Source of the DNA: Sphingomonas sp.
Lineage (GTDB): Bacteria; Pseudomonadota; Alphaproteobacteria; Sphingomonadales; Sphingomonadaceae
Direction of reading: 5' to 3'
Length of the DNA: 64,000 nucleotides
NCBI RefSeq assembly: GCF_017304615.1
Contig: NZ_JAFKLZ010000002.1
Coordinates: 744,001 to 808,000 of the forward strand
Part shown: one piece after another, positions 1-7,374 of the stretch
How positions within the stretch are numbered: position 1 is the stretch's first letter
Layout: every line of letters begins with the position of its first letter
Made by a program: the position numbers and the translations under genes
Notes under the pieces: model-generated
The model's database searches: none
What the model was told of the DNA's origin: nothing
Seen by the model: the letters and a program-made list of their open reading frames with translations, nothing else

Positions 1-1016
1 GCGGGCACGCCGAACACCGCGCCGGTGCCATAGTCCATCAGCACGAAGTTCGCGATGTAGAGTGGCAGGTTGATCGCCGTGTCGAACGGGTGCGCCACGG
101 TCAACCCGGTGTCGAAGCCGAGCTTTTCCTGCGTTTCCAGCTCGGCGGCGGTGGTGCCGCCCTGTTTGCAGCGTTCGACGAACGCCGCCGCCTTGGCGTC
201 ATTTGCGGCAAGTGCTTGGGAAACAGGATGATCCGCAGCGACCGCGACAAAGCTCGCGCCGAAGATCGTGTCGGGACGGGTGGTGAAGACCTCGACCTCG
301 CTTCCGTCCGAAACCTGCCACCGAAACTGCAGGCCCTGCGACTTGCCGATCCAGTTTTCCTGCATCAGCTTGACCTTGTCAGGCCAGTGTTCGAGGCCCT
401 TCAGGCCTTCGAGTAGTTCGTCGCCAAATTGCGTGATCTTCAAAAACCATTGCGACAGCTTGCGCTTTTCGACCAACGCACCTGATCGCCAGCCGCGCCC
501 GTCGATCACCTGTTCGTTGGCCAGCACCGTCATGTCGACGGGATCCCAGTTGACCGACGATTCCTTGCGATAGACCAGGCCGTTCGCGAACATGTCGAGG
601 AACAAGGCCTGTTCGTGGCCGTAATAATCGGGCTCGCACGTCGCCAGCTCGCGGCTCCAATCGAGTGCGAAGCCCAGCCGCTTGAGCTGCACCTTCATCG
701 TCGCGATATTGTCGCGGGTCCAGCCGCCCGGATGCACGCCTTTTTCCATCGCGGCATTCTCGGCCGGCATGCCGAACGCGTCCCACCCCATCGGGTGGAG
801 CACTTCCATGCCGTTCATCCGTCGATAGCGCGCCAGCACGTCGCCCATCGTATAGTTGCGGACGTGCCCCATATGGATCCGCCCCGAGGGATACGGAAAC
901 ATCTCAAGCACATAGCTCTTGGGCTTAGGGCTGTCGTCCTTGGCGGTGAACGTCTGGCGGTCGTCCCACACCTTTTGCCACTGGGCGTCGGCCTTCAGTG
1001 GATTGAAGCGTGACAT
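1..1016 (-). CDS. leuS: Leucyl-tRNA synthetase, N-terminal part (cut by window edge)
   Basis: Charges tRNA-Leu with leucine in the cytoplasm. The 338 visible codons start [14 protein letters not shown] and contain the class I ATP-binding signature [11 protein letters not shown] at residues 41-51, followed by [13 protein letters not shown] and [11 protein letters not shown], all typical of LeuS. The start of the CP1 editing domain ([10 protein letters not shown]) is also visible. The gene runs off the left edge, so the KMSKS motif and anticodon domain are not seen. The ATG has an AGGAAG ribosome site 9 bases upstream. It follows a DUF3576 lipoprotein gene on the same strand, with a small hairpin between them. 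Identification is secure. Confidence 0.97.
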   Translation of the reverse strand, partial: MSRFNPLKADAQWQKVWDDRQTFTAKDDSPKPKSYVLEMFPYPSGRIHMGHVRNYTMGDVLARYRRMNGMEVLHPMGWDAFGMPAENAAMEKGVHPGGWTRDNIATMKVQLKRLGFALDWSRELATCEPDYYGHEQALFLDMFANGLVYRKESSVNWDPVDMTVLANEQVIDGRGWRSGALVEKRKLSQWFLKITQFGDELLEGLKGLEHWPDKVKLMQENWIGKSQGLQFRWQVSDGSEVEVFTTRPDTIFGASFVAVAADHPVSQALAANDAKAAAFVERCKQGGTTAAELETQEKLGFDTGLTVAHPFDTAINLPLYIANFVLMDYGTGAVFGVP

Positions 1017-1031
1017 GATGGTCTTCCTGTT

Positions 1032-1050
1032 GGGCGGGCATCACCCGCCC
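1032..1050 (-). promoter_or_regulatory. Hairpin just upstream of leuS
   Basis: A perfect 7-bp stem (GGGCGGG with CCCGCCC, 5-base loop) lies between the DUF3576 stop codon and the leuS ribosome site. No T-run follows, so it is a weak terminator candidate; it could tune leuS expression or mRNA stability. It may also be chance in GC-rich DNA. Confidence 0.3.
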
Positions 1051-1065
1051 GCCGGGGTTGGATTC

Positions 1066-1500
1066 TTACTTCGTGACGACTGCCGCGCGACGCAGGTCGC
1101 GCGCGCGGGTGAGGATGATGTCCTCGAGCTTCTGGACGGTCGCCGCCTGCACCGGGGCCGCGACCCACTGACCGCCCTGGTTGACCTGGCGGAGAGCCGC
1201 GACGCGGACCGCATCGGCGCGCAGATCCTGATCGAGGATCGTGACCGTGACCTTCATCCGCTCGCTCGGCGCCGAGGGGTTCACATACCAGTCGGTGACG
1301 ATGACGCCGCCGTTCGAATCGGTCTGGAGCAGCGGCATGAAGCTCAACGTGTCGAGCGTCGCGCGCCACAGATAGGCGTTGACGCCGATCGTCGTCACCT
1401 TCGACGCGGCGATGTCTGCCTTGAGGCGCTCTTTCCCCCCGCCACAAGCGGCGAGCGGGAGCAACAGGGCCAGATACGCGGCGGAGCGCAGACGAGTCAT
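1066..1500 (-). CDS. DUF3576 lipoprotein
   Basis: A predicted outer-membrane or periplasmic lipoprotein of 144 aa. From the ATG at 1500 the protein starts MTRLRSAAYLALLLPLAACGGG, with a hydrophobic signal and lipobox LAAC. The remaining ~115 residues match the DUF3576 pattern (VNAYLWRATLDTLSFMPL, then VTDWYVNP, then RADAVRVAALRQ). An upstream in-frame GTG at 1518 exists, but AGGAAAA 8 bases before the ATG favours 1500. Its place upstream of leuS is common in alphaproteobacteria. The molecular role is unknown; a link to cell-envelope biogenesis is only an inference from the genes usually around it. Confidence 0.85.
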   Translation of the reverse strand: MTRLRSAAYLALLLPLAACGGGKERLKADIAASKVTTIGVNAYLWRATLDTLSFMPLLQTDSNGGVIVTDWYVNPSAPSERMKVTVTILDQDLRADAVRVAALRQVNQGGQWVAAPVQAATVQKLEDIILTRARDLRRAAVVTK

Positions 1501-1696
1501 CGAACGTTTTCCTGACACTTAAATTTGGTGGAGCGCATCTATAGATGCTCAAGGCCGCGCCGCAAGCGCGCATAGCGGCGACCCCGAATGTGGATATGGT
1601 GCAACACCTGACCAAAATCATGGATTCGCGGTGGCGGCGGCGGAACGATTCGTGTTAGGGCGAGTCCCGTATAGAAGACGTAGGGAACCATTGGCG

Positions 1697-2395
1697 GTGA
1701 AAAAGCGGGTTATTCTTGGCACGATGGTCGGGGCGCTAGCCGTCGCCGGCGCATTCGCCATGCCCGCGTTCGGCACGCCTGATGCGGTGCGCCGTGTCGC
1801 CAACCCGTTGTCCTCGAAGCAGATTTTCTTCACGCCGGCGTCGGCCGATCCGAAGCTGGCGGCGTTGATCGCGCGCAACGGCGTCGGCGCGACCTCGTTC
1901 CGCTTCACCCCTGCCGAATCGCGCGGCGCGCCTCGCCCGCTCAACGCGCTTCAGATCGCGACGCCGAAGACGGGCGTGGTTACGCTGCGTGGCTTGGGCG
2001 GCGATAGGATAGCCCCGGCGGTCGGCATCGCGCCGATCAAGTATAATCTGGTTGCGACCACCGCGGCGAAGCGACTGACGGTCTCTGGCGCTGCCGATGG
2101 GCCGAAGGTTGACCTCGGTACTTCGCCGGGCACGCGCCGGATCGACCCGAACTTCAACCTGTCGAAGCCGTCGAAGCTGAAGGCTGTCACGGATCGCCCG
2201 CCGGCCGACACTCATCTGACCAACGACGCGCCGCAGATGATCGACGTCGGCGGGGCCTATTCGCTCAGCCGCAAGATCGATGTGACCGCCGGTGTGCGTT
2301 ACCGGTCGCCGGATCGTGATCGCCTCGCGCCCATGCCGGACGATCGCCGCGTGGACAGCCAGGCGGTCTATGTCGGGACGACGTTCAGGTTCTAA
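1697..2395 (+). CDS. Exported protein of unknown function
   Basis: I do not recognise the family with certainty. From the GTG at 1697 the protein starts KKRVILGTMVGALAVAGA, a clear Sec signal peptide with likely cleavage after AMPAFG. The ~230-residue mature part is rich in Lys, Pro and Asp. It ends with YSLSRKIDVTAGVRYRS and VYVGTTFRF, which look like terminal beta-strands of an outer-membrane protein ending in Phe, so periplasmic or outer-membrane placement is likely. The open frame extends upstream to 1631, but AGGGAA at 1682-1687 and the signal peptide favour 1697 (or TTG at 1691). A 10-bp inverted repeat follows the stop codon. Confidence 0.65.
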   Translation: MKKRVILGTMVGALAVAGAFAMPAFGTPDAVRRVANPLSSKQIFFTPASADPKLAALIARNGVGATSFRFTPAESRGAPRPLNALQIATPKTGVVTLRGLGGDRIAPAVGIAPIKYNLVATTAAKRLTVSGAADGPKVDLGTSPGTRRIDPNFNLSKPSKLKAVTDRPPADTHLTNDAPQMIDVGGAYSLSRKIDVTAGVRYRSPDRDRLAPMPDDRRVDSQAVYVGTTFRF

Positions 2396-2405
2396 GGTGG
2401 CCGCC

Positions 2406-2428
2406 GCTATTTAGCGGCGCTAAATAGC
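2406..2428. terminator. Inverted repeat after the exported-protein gene
   Basis: A perfect 10-bp stem (GCTATTTAGC and its complement) with a GGC loop begins 10 bases after the stop codon at 2395. No poly-T tract follows on either strand, so it may act as an mRNA 3' stabiliser rather than an intrinsic terminator. Confidence 0.4.
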
Positions 2429-2469
2429 AATCAGCGGCAACCCGGGCGGCCTCGCATGGCGAGGTCCAA

Positions 2470-2555
2470 CGACGCGGCTTTGCCGCGTCGGGCGCTTCGC
2501 CCCCGACAAATAACTGCATCGCTGCATCAATCGAGGCTCCTGCCTTCGCAGGAGC
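2470..2555. repeat. Cluster of palindromic intergenic elements
   Basis: Two hairpins occupy the 165-base gap. One at 2470-2490 has CGACGCGGC/GCCGCGTCG arms around a short TTT loop; an 18-base part of it recurs inverted at 6445-6462. The second at 2536-2555 has an 8-bp stem (GCTCCTGC) with a four-base loop, and lies 5 bases past the stop of the minus-strand TMP-synthase-like gene. They resemble the short palindromic extragenic units common in sphingomonad genomes. No gene is seen in this gap. Confidence 0.45.
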
Positions 2556-2560
2556 ACTGG

Positions 2561-3100
2561 TCAGTTCGCTTTGCCGCCGCCCCAGGCGTCGATCGCCGCC
2601 CAACCGTAAAACCCGCGTAGCTTGCGGAATCTCGTCGCGTCCATCCCGCCCAGCGCGATCACAGGTACCCGCACCCCGCGGGCCACCTTCTCCGCCGCTC
2701 TCACCCCCAGTATCTCCTCGCCCGGATGCGATCGTGTCGCGAACACCGCCGACACGAACAGGGCGTCCGCGCCTTGCCTAACCGCCGCGCGCGCCTCCGC
2801 CAGCGAATGCGCTGAGGCCGTGCACAGCCCGCGCCCGCGCCGGTTGTGCACGCCGTCCGCGCCAGGTCCGCACCAATCTCCCGCGCGCACCACGATCAGA
2901 CCCCGCGCTCGAGCCACGCGCACGACTCGCGCGAACAATTGCCGCCGCTGTTCCACCGGCGTAGCATAGTGCCGGAACACCACTCCGCCCCCGCGCGGAA
3001 GTCGTTCCAGTGCGTCCCACAACCGCTCGCCCAACCGCTCGTCGGTCATCAGCCAGAGTCTTGGTACGACTTTTGGCGGAAGGGGGTGACGGCGCGGCAC
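2561..3100 (-). CDS. Thiamine-phosphate synthase-like (ThiE/TenI superfamily) protein
   Basis: A TIM-barrel protein of the TMP synthase/TenI superfamily, about 180 aa. Seen: PRLWLMTDERLG at the N-terminus, GVVFRHYAT, then GADGVHNRRGRG, the barrel strand GADALFVSAVFATRSHPGE and VPVIALGGMDATRFR, the last matching the phosphate-binding GG region. It lacks the standard GPVFPT-TK motif of housekeeping ThiE and no thi genes are nearby, so its substrate is uncertain. A start at GTG 3100 is chosen; the frame also allows an ATG at 3124, which would overlap the divergent yggS start head to head. Confidence 0.72.
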   Translation of the reverse strand: MPRRHPLPPKVVPRLWLMTDERLGERLWDALERLPRGGGVVFRHYATPVEQRRQLFARVVRVARARGLIVVRAGDWCGPGADGVHNRRGRGLCTASAHSLAEARAAVRQGADALFVSAVFATRSHPGEEILGVRAAEKVARGVRVPVIALGGMDATRFRKLRGFYGWAAIDAWGGGKAN

Positions 3101-3109
3101 GACCCCGCC

Positions 3110-3115
3110 TATAGC
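3110..3115 (+). promoter_or_regulatory. Candidate -10 element for leaderless yggS
   Basis: TATAGC lies 7 bases before the yggS ATG, with GTGACG 18 bases further upstream as a possible -35. No ribosome site is visible, so the transcript would start at or next to the ATG. Inferred from spacing only. Confidence 0.35.
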
Positions 3116-3122
3116 GCGCGCC

Positions 3123-3785
3123 ATGACGACCGACGACCCCGCCGCGCGGCTCGCCGGCGTCCTTGCTGAGATCGAGCGCGCCAGGAAACTGGCCGGGCGC
3201 CCCGACGCGGTCCAACTGATCGCGGTGTCCAAGACGCATGCCGCCGACGCGATCGAGCCGCTGATCGCCATCGGGCAGCGTGCTTTCGGCGAGAACCGCG
3301 TGCAGGAGGCGCAGGCCAAATGGCCCGCGCTCCGCGAGCAGCATCCCGACATCCGCCTCGCGCTGATCGGCCAGCTCCAGTCGAACAAGGCGGCCGACGC
3401 CGTGGCGCTGTTCGACCAGATCCACTCGCTCGACCGCCCGTCGCTGGTCGCCGCGATCGCCCGGGCGATGGAATCGGGCAAGCGCCCCGACTGCTTCGTC
3501 CAGGTCAATATCGGCGACGAGACGCAAAAGGGTGGCTGCGCGGTCGCCGACTTGCCCGCATTGCTTGCCGAGGCACGCGGCGCGAACCTGCCGGTCACCG
3601 GGCTGATGGCGATCCCCCCCGCAGACGTCGAACCCGCGCCCTATTTCGCGTTGCTCGCCAAGCTCGCGCGCGACCATGGCCTGGCTGGGCTCAGCATGGG
3701 CATGTCGAGCGATTATCCGACCGCGGTGACGTTGGGGGCGACTCACGTTCGCGTCGGTTCGGCGTTGTTCGGCGCGCGCGCATGA
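3123..3785 (+). CDS. yggS: YggS/PLPBP family pyridoxal-phosphate homeostasis protein
   Basis: Cytosolic PLP-binding protein that balances vitamin B6 and keto-acid pools and is not a classical enzyme. The 220-residue protein has the PLP lysine in AVSKTH (K37), GENRVQEAQAKW, the helix HLIGQLQSNK-like segment (ALIGQLQSNKA), VNIGDETQKGG and the terminal phosphate-binding MGMSSD and HVRVGSALFG. Length matches the family. There is no Shine-Dalgarno before the ATG; a TATAGC box 7 bases upstream suggests a leaderless start. The stop overlaps the next gene's ATG (ATGA), so the HAD phosphatase is translationally coupled. Confidence 0.95.
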   Translation: MTTDDPAARLAGVLAEIERARKLAGRPDAVQLIAVSKTHAADAIEPLIAIGQRAFGENRVQEAQAKWPALREQHPDIRLALIGQLQSNKAADAVALFDQIHSLDRPSLVAAIARAMESGKRPDCFVQVNIGDETQKGGCAVADLPALLAEARGANLPVTGLMAIPPADVEPAPYFALLAKLARDHGLAGLSMGMSSDYPTAVTLGATHVRVGSALFGARA

Positions 3786-4447
3786 GGTTCAAGGCGATCC
3801 TCTTCGATTTCGACGGCGTGCTGATCGAAAGCGAATATATCGGCAACAAGCAGATCGCCGAATACCTCACCGCGATCGGCCACCCGACCACGCCCGAACA
3901 GTCGATGGCCAATTTCATGGGTTATTCGGGGATCGATTTTCTGAAGAAAGTCGAGGATTGGATCGGCCGCCCGCTGCCGCAGGATTTTCACACTGCGCGC
4001 GCCGCCGAGGATAATCGCGTGATGGCCGAAGGGATCGGCGAAGTCGCCGGAGCGGTCGATTTCGTCGAGTCGTTGCCCGATGATCTCTGCAAGGCAGTGG
4101 TCTCGTCGAGTTCGACGCGCTGGATCCGTCGTCACCTCGACTATATCGGTCTGACGAGGTCGTTCGGCGACCATCTCTACAGCGGCCGCGAGCATGTGAC
4201 GCGCGGCAAACCCGCGCCCGACCTCTATCTCTATGCCGCCGACCAGCTCGGCGTCGCGATCGCGGACTGCGCGATCATAGAGGATTCGATTGTCGGCGCG
4301 ACCGGCGCGGTCGCGTCGGGCGGGTTCGTCGTCGGGCTGTGCGCCGGCAGTCACTGCGCGCCCGGTCATGTCGATAGATTGTGCGATGTCGGCGTTCACG
4401 CCGTGGCGAGCGCCTTCGCCGATGTTTATAAATTGCTGGAAAAATGA
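3782..4447 (+). CDS. HAD-superfamily phosphatase (subfamily IA)
   Basis: Predicted phosphomonoesterase of the beta-phosphoglucomutase-like HAD group, 221 aa. Motif I is ILFDFDGVL with nucleophile D9 and acid D11; motif II is VVSSSS; the motif III lysine is in RGKPAPDLYLYAA; the motif IV acids are IIEDSIVGA. The cap is the helical C1 type between residues ~15 and 85. The substrate cannot be read from sequence; sugar phosphates are usual for this group. It overlaps the yggS stop by 4 bases (ATGA), so the pair is an operon. A 106-base gap follows, then the convergent ribA; I see nothing clear in it. Confidence 0.88.
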   Translation: MRFKAILFDFDGVLIESEYIGNKQIAEYLTAIGHPTTPEQSMANFMGYSGIDFLKKVEDWIGRPLPQDFHTARAAEDNRVMAEGIGEVAGAVDFVESLPDDLCKAVVSSSSTRWIRRHLDYIGLTRSFGDHLYSGREHVTRGKPAPDLYLYAADQLGVAIADCAIIEDSIVGATGAVASGGFVVGLCAGSHCAPGHVDRLCDVGVHAVASAFADVYKLLEK

Positions 4448-4553
4448 AATTTAGTTTGGAATCTCTGCTCGTGCCCGTCGCGACGCCTCGGGCCGAGTGG
4501 ATTGAGTAATCGATCTGATTCGGACGTCACCAGTGTGACCCTCGCAGACCTTA

Positions 4554-5621
4554 TCAGAGTTGATGCCCGGTCCGGTCGCGCTTGGTCGCTAGGTATTTCG
4601 CATTGAACCGGTTGGGCGGCAGCGAAATCGGCACGCGTTCCGCCACGTCTATCCCGGTCGCCTGTAGCACGCGGACCTTTTCCGGATTGTTGGTCAGCAA
4701 CCGGATGCGCGTCTGGCCGAGCAGGTCGAGCATCCGCGTCGCGATCCGGAAATCACGCGCATCGATCGCGAAGCCCAGCCGCGTATTGGCGTCGACCGTG
4801 TCGAACCCCTGATCCTGCAACGCATAGGCCCGTAATTTGTTGACCAGCCCGATCCCGCGCCCCTCCTGCCGCAGGTAAAGCAGGATGCCCCACCCGGTAT
4901 CCTCCATCGCGTGGATCGCGGCGTGGAGCTGCGGCCCGCAATCGCATTTGAGGCTGCCGAGCACGTCGCCGGTCAAGCATTCGCTGTGGAGGCGTACCAG
5001 CGGCGGGTTGCCGTCGGGCTGGCCGACGATCAGCGCGACATGCTCGCCGGGCGAATCGGGGGACCGGAACGCGACGATCTCCGCGTGCTCCGATCCTTCG
5101 ACCGGCAATTTGGCGCGGGCGGCGATGGCGAGGTGGATCGGGTCTTCGAAATCGTTGATGTCGGCGATGCTGATCGCGGACTCGCTTGCCGCGCCGACGA
5201 AAAAAGCGGGCAGCACGCCCGCCGTCCGCGCCAGGGCTAGCGCCGCCGTCATGACGTCACGATCACGGATGGGGATCGCGCAGAACGGCCCCTTCATCGG
5301 CGTCGCCATATCGAGCTGCGGATCGGCGAGCGCCACTGCGCAGTCGAAGTCGATCCAGAAGTTGTGTTCGACCAGCACCGGTGAATCGGGAATCGCGGCC
5401 TCGATCTGGTTGGCGAGCTTCAGCGTCGCCGCGCGCCCCGCCGACAGCAGGATCGGCGAGTCGCCCGCCGGATCGAACGCCGCCAGCCGTCCGGCATCGG
5501 CGGTCTCGATCGCGAGAAGCCCGACCGGATCTCCCTCGCCTTTGATAGCAATCGGCCAGCCGCGGCGCAGCGAGTCGATCGCCCTGGCAACGCCTCTGGC
5601 GCCGACGTCGCGTGCGCTCAC
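4554..5621 (-). CDS. ribA: GTP cyclohydrolase II with degenerate N-terminal region
   Basis: First step of riboflavin synthesis: opens GTP to the diaminopyrimidinone phosphate. The catalytic domain covers residues ~170-350, with zinc cysteines C215, C226 and C228 in HSECLTGDVLGSLKCDCG, the RQEGRGIGL loop, ANTRLGFAIDARD and LLTNNPEKV. The first ~165 residues resemble the position of the RibB domain in RibBA (AIDSLRRGWPIAIKGEG) but lack the DDEDREN-type acidic motif, so dihydroxybutanone-phosphate synthase activity is unlikely. The GTG start at 5621 overlaps the stop of xth (GTGA), implying translational coupling in an xth-ribA operon. Confidence 0.92.
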   Translation of the reverse strand: MSARDVGARGVARAIDSLRRGWPIAIKGEGDPVGLLAIETADAGRLAAFDPAGDSPILLSAGRAATLKLANQIEAAIPDSPVLVEHNFWIDFDCAVALADPQLDMATPMKGPFCAIPIRDRDVMTAALALARTAGVLPAFFVGAASESAISIADINDFEDPIHLAIAARAKLPVEGSEHAEIVAFRSPDSPGEHVALIVGQPDGNPPLVRLHSECLTGDVLGSLKCDCGPQLHAAIHAMEDTGWGILLYLRQEGRGIGLVNKLRAYALQDQGFDTVDANTRLGFAIDARDFRIATRMLDLLGQTRIRLLTNNPEKVRVLQATGIDVAERVPISLPPNRFNAKYLATKRDRTGHQL

Positions 5622-6400
5622 AGGTCGAACTCGGTCATGATCGGGACGTGGTCAGAGGGCTTCAGCCAGTTGCGGCACTCTTCGAACACCATGTGCGCGG
5701 TGGCTTGCTTGGCGACCTCGGCGGTCGCCCACATATGGTCGAGCCGTCGCCCGCGATCGTTTACCGTCCAGTCGGGCGAACGATAGCTCCACCAGGTATG
5801 AAGGCGGGATGGGGCTGGGTAGAAGTGCCGGCCGAGATCGACCCAGTCGTTCGAATCCTTCAGCCGGTTGAGGGCGTCGACCTCGACGGGCGTATGGCTG
5901 ACGACGTTGATCAGCTGCTTGTGGCTCCACACGTCCGACTCGAGCGGCGCGATGTTGAAGTCGCCGACCAGGATCGTGGGGCAATCCAGGCTCTGCGACC
6001 ACGCCGTCATCCGCTCGACGAAATCGAGCTTCTGTCCGAACTTGGGGTTCACGTCGCGGTCGGGAATGTCGCCGCCCGCGGGGACATAGACATTCTCCAG
6101 CCGCACGCCGTTCGCAAGGCGGACGCCGACATGCCGCGCTTCGCGATTGGCCTGCCAGTCGAATCGATCGTCCTCGGCGAGCGGCACGCGGGAAAGGATC
6201 GCGACGCCGTGATGCATCTTCTGCCCGTGCAGGATGATCGTCTTGTAGCCGAGTCGGCGGAAGGCTTCCTGTGGGAAATCCTGATCGATCACCTTGGTTT
6301 CCTGGAGGCAGAGGATGTCGGGCGCGGCTTCGCGCAGGAACCGCTCGACGATCTCGAGGCGGAAACGGACCGAATTGATGTTCCATGAGACGATCTTCAC
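5618..6400 (-). CDS. xth: Exodeoxyribonuclease III / AP endonuclease
   Basis: Base-excision repair enzyme that nicks abasic sites and trims 3' blocks. From the GTG at 6400 the protein (260 aa) starts KIVSWNINSVR, then ILCLQETK with catalytic E34, GVAILSR, the DFNIAP metal-binding loop, RRLDHMWAT and the terminal SDHVPI carrying the catalytic Asp-His. Length is normal for XthA. The frame stays open to 6559 but the upstream part is low-complexity Arg-rich and lies in a palindrome-rich gap, so GTG 6400 is preferred. It is transcribed into ribA with a 4-base overlap. Confidence 0.94.
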   Translation of the reverse strand: MKIVSWNINSVRFRLEIVERFLREAAPDILCLQETKVIDQDFPQEAFRRLGYKTIILHGQKMHHGVAILSRVPLAEDDRFDWQANREARHVGVRLANGVRLENVYVPAGGDIPDRDVNPKFGQKLDFVERMTAWSQSLDCPTILVGDFNIAPLESDVWSHKQLINVVSHTPVEVDALNRLKDSNDWVDLGRHFYPAPSRLHTWWSYRSPDWTVNDRGRRLDHMWATAEVAKQATAHMVFEECRNWLKPSDHVPIMTEFDL

Positions 6401-6444
6401 GGGGGTGGACTTAGGGAGTCGAAAGCGGTTCGTCACCTGCCCGC

Positions 6445-6522
6445 CGCGGCAAAGCCGCGTCGTCGGTCGTCGGCGTTGCCGACGCCGGCCGGCATTCGGC
6501 GAGTCTGGCGCGAAGCGCGCCA
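6445..6522. repeat. Run of short palindromes upstream of xth
   Basis: The 6401-6698 gap has no gene. It contains three hairpins: the GCGGCAAAGCCGC core at 6445-6462 (18 bases shared, inverted, with 2470-2487), GTCGGC-GTT-GCCGAC at 6469-6483, and TGGCGCG-AAG-CGCGCCA at 6506-6522. They look like extragenic palindromic units and leave little room for the xth promoter. Confidence 0.45.
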
Positions 6523-6539
6523 GCCGCCTCATGCAGAAA

Positions 6540-6571
6540 GGCCCTCGCTCCGGGGGCATGGAGCGAGGGCC
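6540..6571 (-). terminator. Intrinsic terminator of the ftsK-lolA unit
   Basis: A 12-bp perfect stem (GGCCCTCGCTCC with its complement, 8-base loop) is followed on the minus strand by TTTCTG. It lies about 130 bases past the lolA stop and faces the right way to end the ftsK-lolA transcript. Confidence 0.7.
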
Positions 6572-6698
6572 GACCTAGCGTTCGTCACGCAGGCGGGAAG
6601 TGGAGCAACTCGGGCAACAGGGGGAAAATCCCGAACCGCCCCACATCCGCGATGACTGTATTAGTCGGGCAATGCTGTCGCCCAGATGAACGAATCTG

Positions 6699-7307
6699 TC
6701 ATTTTCGCGGGCCGGCCGGCGTCGGATCGTTGAAGCGGAACGTTCCGTCTGAAATCGGGACGTTGAACCGCTGCCCGGACAGCCGGATCGTCGTGCGGTT
6801 GTTCTGCGCGTCAAGCGCGACCCAGCCGCGCAACAACAGTCCTGCGGGGGCCGACGCGTTCTTCTCGAAGATCAAGTTGATCCGCCCATATTCCGGATGC
6901 TTGGGGTCGTTGACATCGACCGACAGGATCGACGGATCGGCGGTCGGCATCATTTTCGCGAACCGGCTGATGTCCTTCGTGGGATCGAGCAGGACGCCGA
7001 GCGGCGACCCGCCGATCGGCCAGCGTTGCTTCTGCTTTACCGAATAATCGAGGAACCACAAAGATTTGCCGTCCGCCACCACCAGGATGGGCACGCCCTT
7101 TTCATACTGGAAGCGGATCTTGCCGGGGCGTTTGAGCGACAGCGTACCGTTGACCGTCTTGCCGTTGCGGTCGGTCTGACTGAAGTTGGCCGTCATCGAC
7201 TGGATGGCGGCGAGATGCGCCTGAACCTTGGCGAGGTCCGGCGAGGGGGCCGGGGCGGCCGCGATCAGCGCGGGCACGGCGAGCAGCGCGATAGCGCGAG
7301 AGGTCAC
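6699..7307 (-). CDS. lolA: Outer-membrane lipoprotein carrier protein LolA
   Basis: Periplasmic chaperone that carries lipoproteins from LolCDE to the outer membrane. The 202-aa product begins with a signal peptide (VTSRAIALLAVPALIAAAPA). It has the LolA fold pattern: HLAAIQSMTANFSQTDRNGKTVNGTLSLKRPGKIRFQYE, then LVVADGKSLWFLDY, QKQRWPI, and the C-terminal strand LRGWVALDAQNNRTTIRL. The GTG start at 7307 is supported by AGGAGA 8 bases upstream. It sits 67 bases after ftsK on the same strand; ftsK-lolA is a frequent alphaproteobacterial pair. A terminator hairpin lies downstream. Confidence 0.93.
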   Translation of the reverse strand: MTSRAIALLAVPALIAAAPAPSPDLAKVQAHLAAIQSMTANFSQTDRNGKTVNGTLSLKRPGKIRFQYEKGVPILVVADGKSLWFLDYSVKQKQRWPIGGSPLGVLLDPTKDISRFAKMMPTADPSILSVDVNDPKHPEYGRINLIFEKNASAPAGLLLRGWVALDAQNNRTTIRLSGQRFNVPISDGTFRFNDPTPAGPRK

Positions 7308-7374
7308 GAATATTCTCCTGAATCCGCTATCGGAGATGGCGGCGCGGGCTTGAACCCGCTGTGAACGCGCCGCG

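Noticed and set aside
3122..3124. ATG 3124 as start of the TMP-synthase-like gene
   Set aside because: It would overlap the yggS ATG head to head; GTG 3100 keeps the conserved core and frees the promoter. Left as an alternative.
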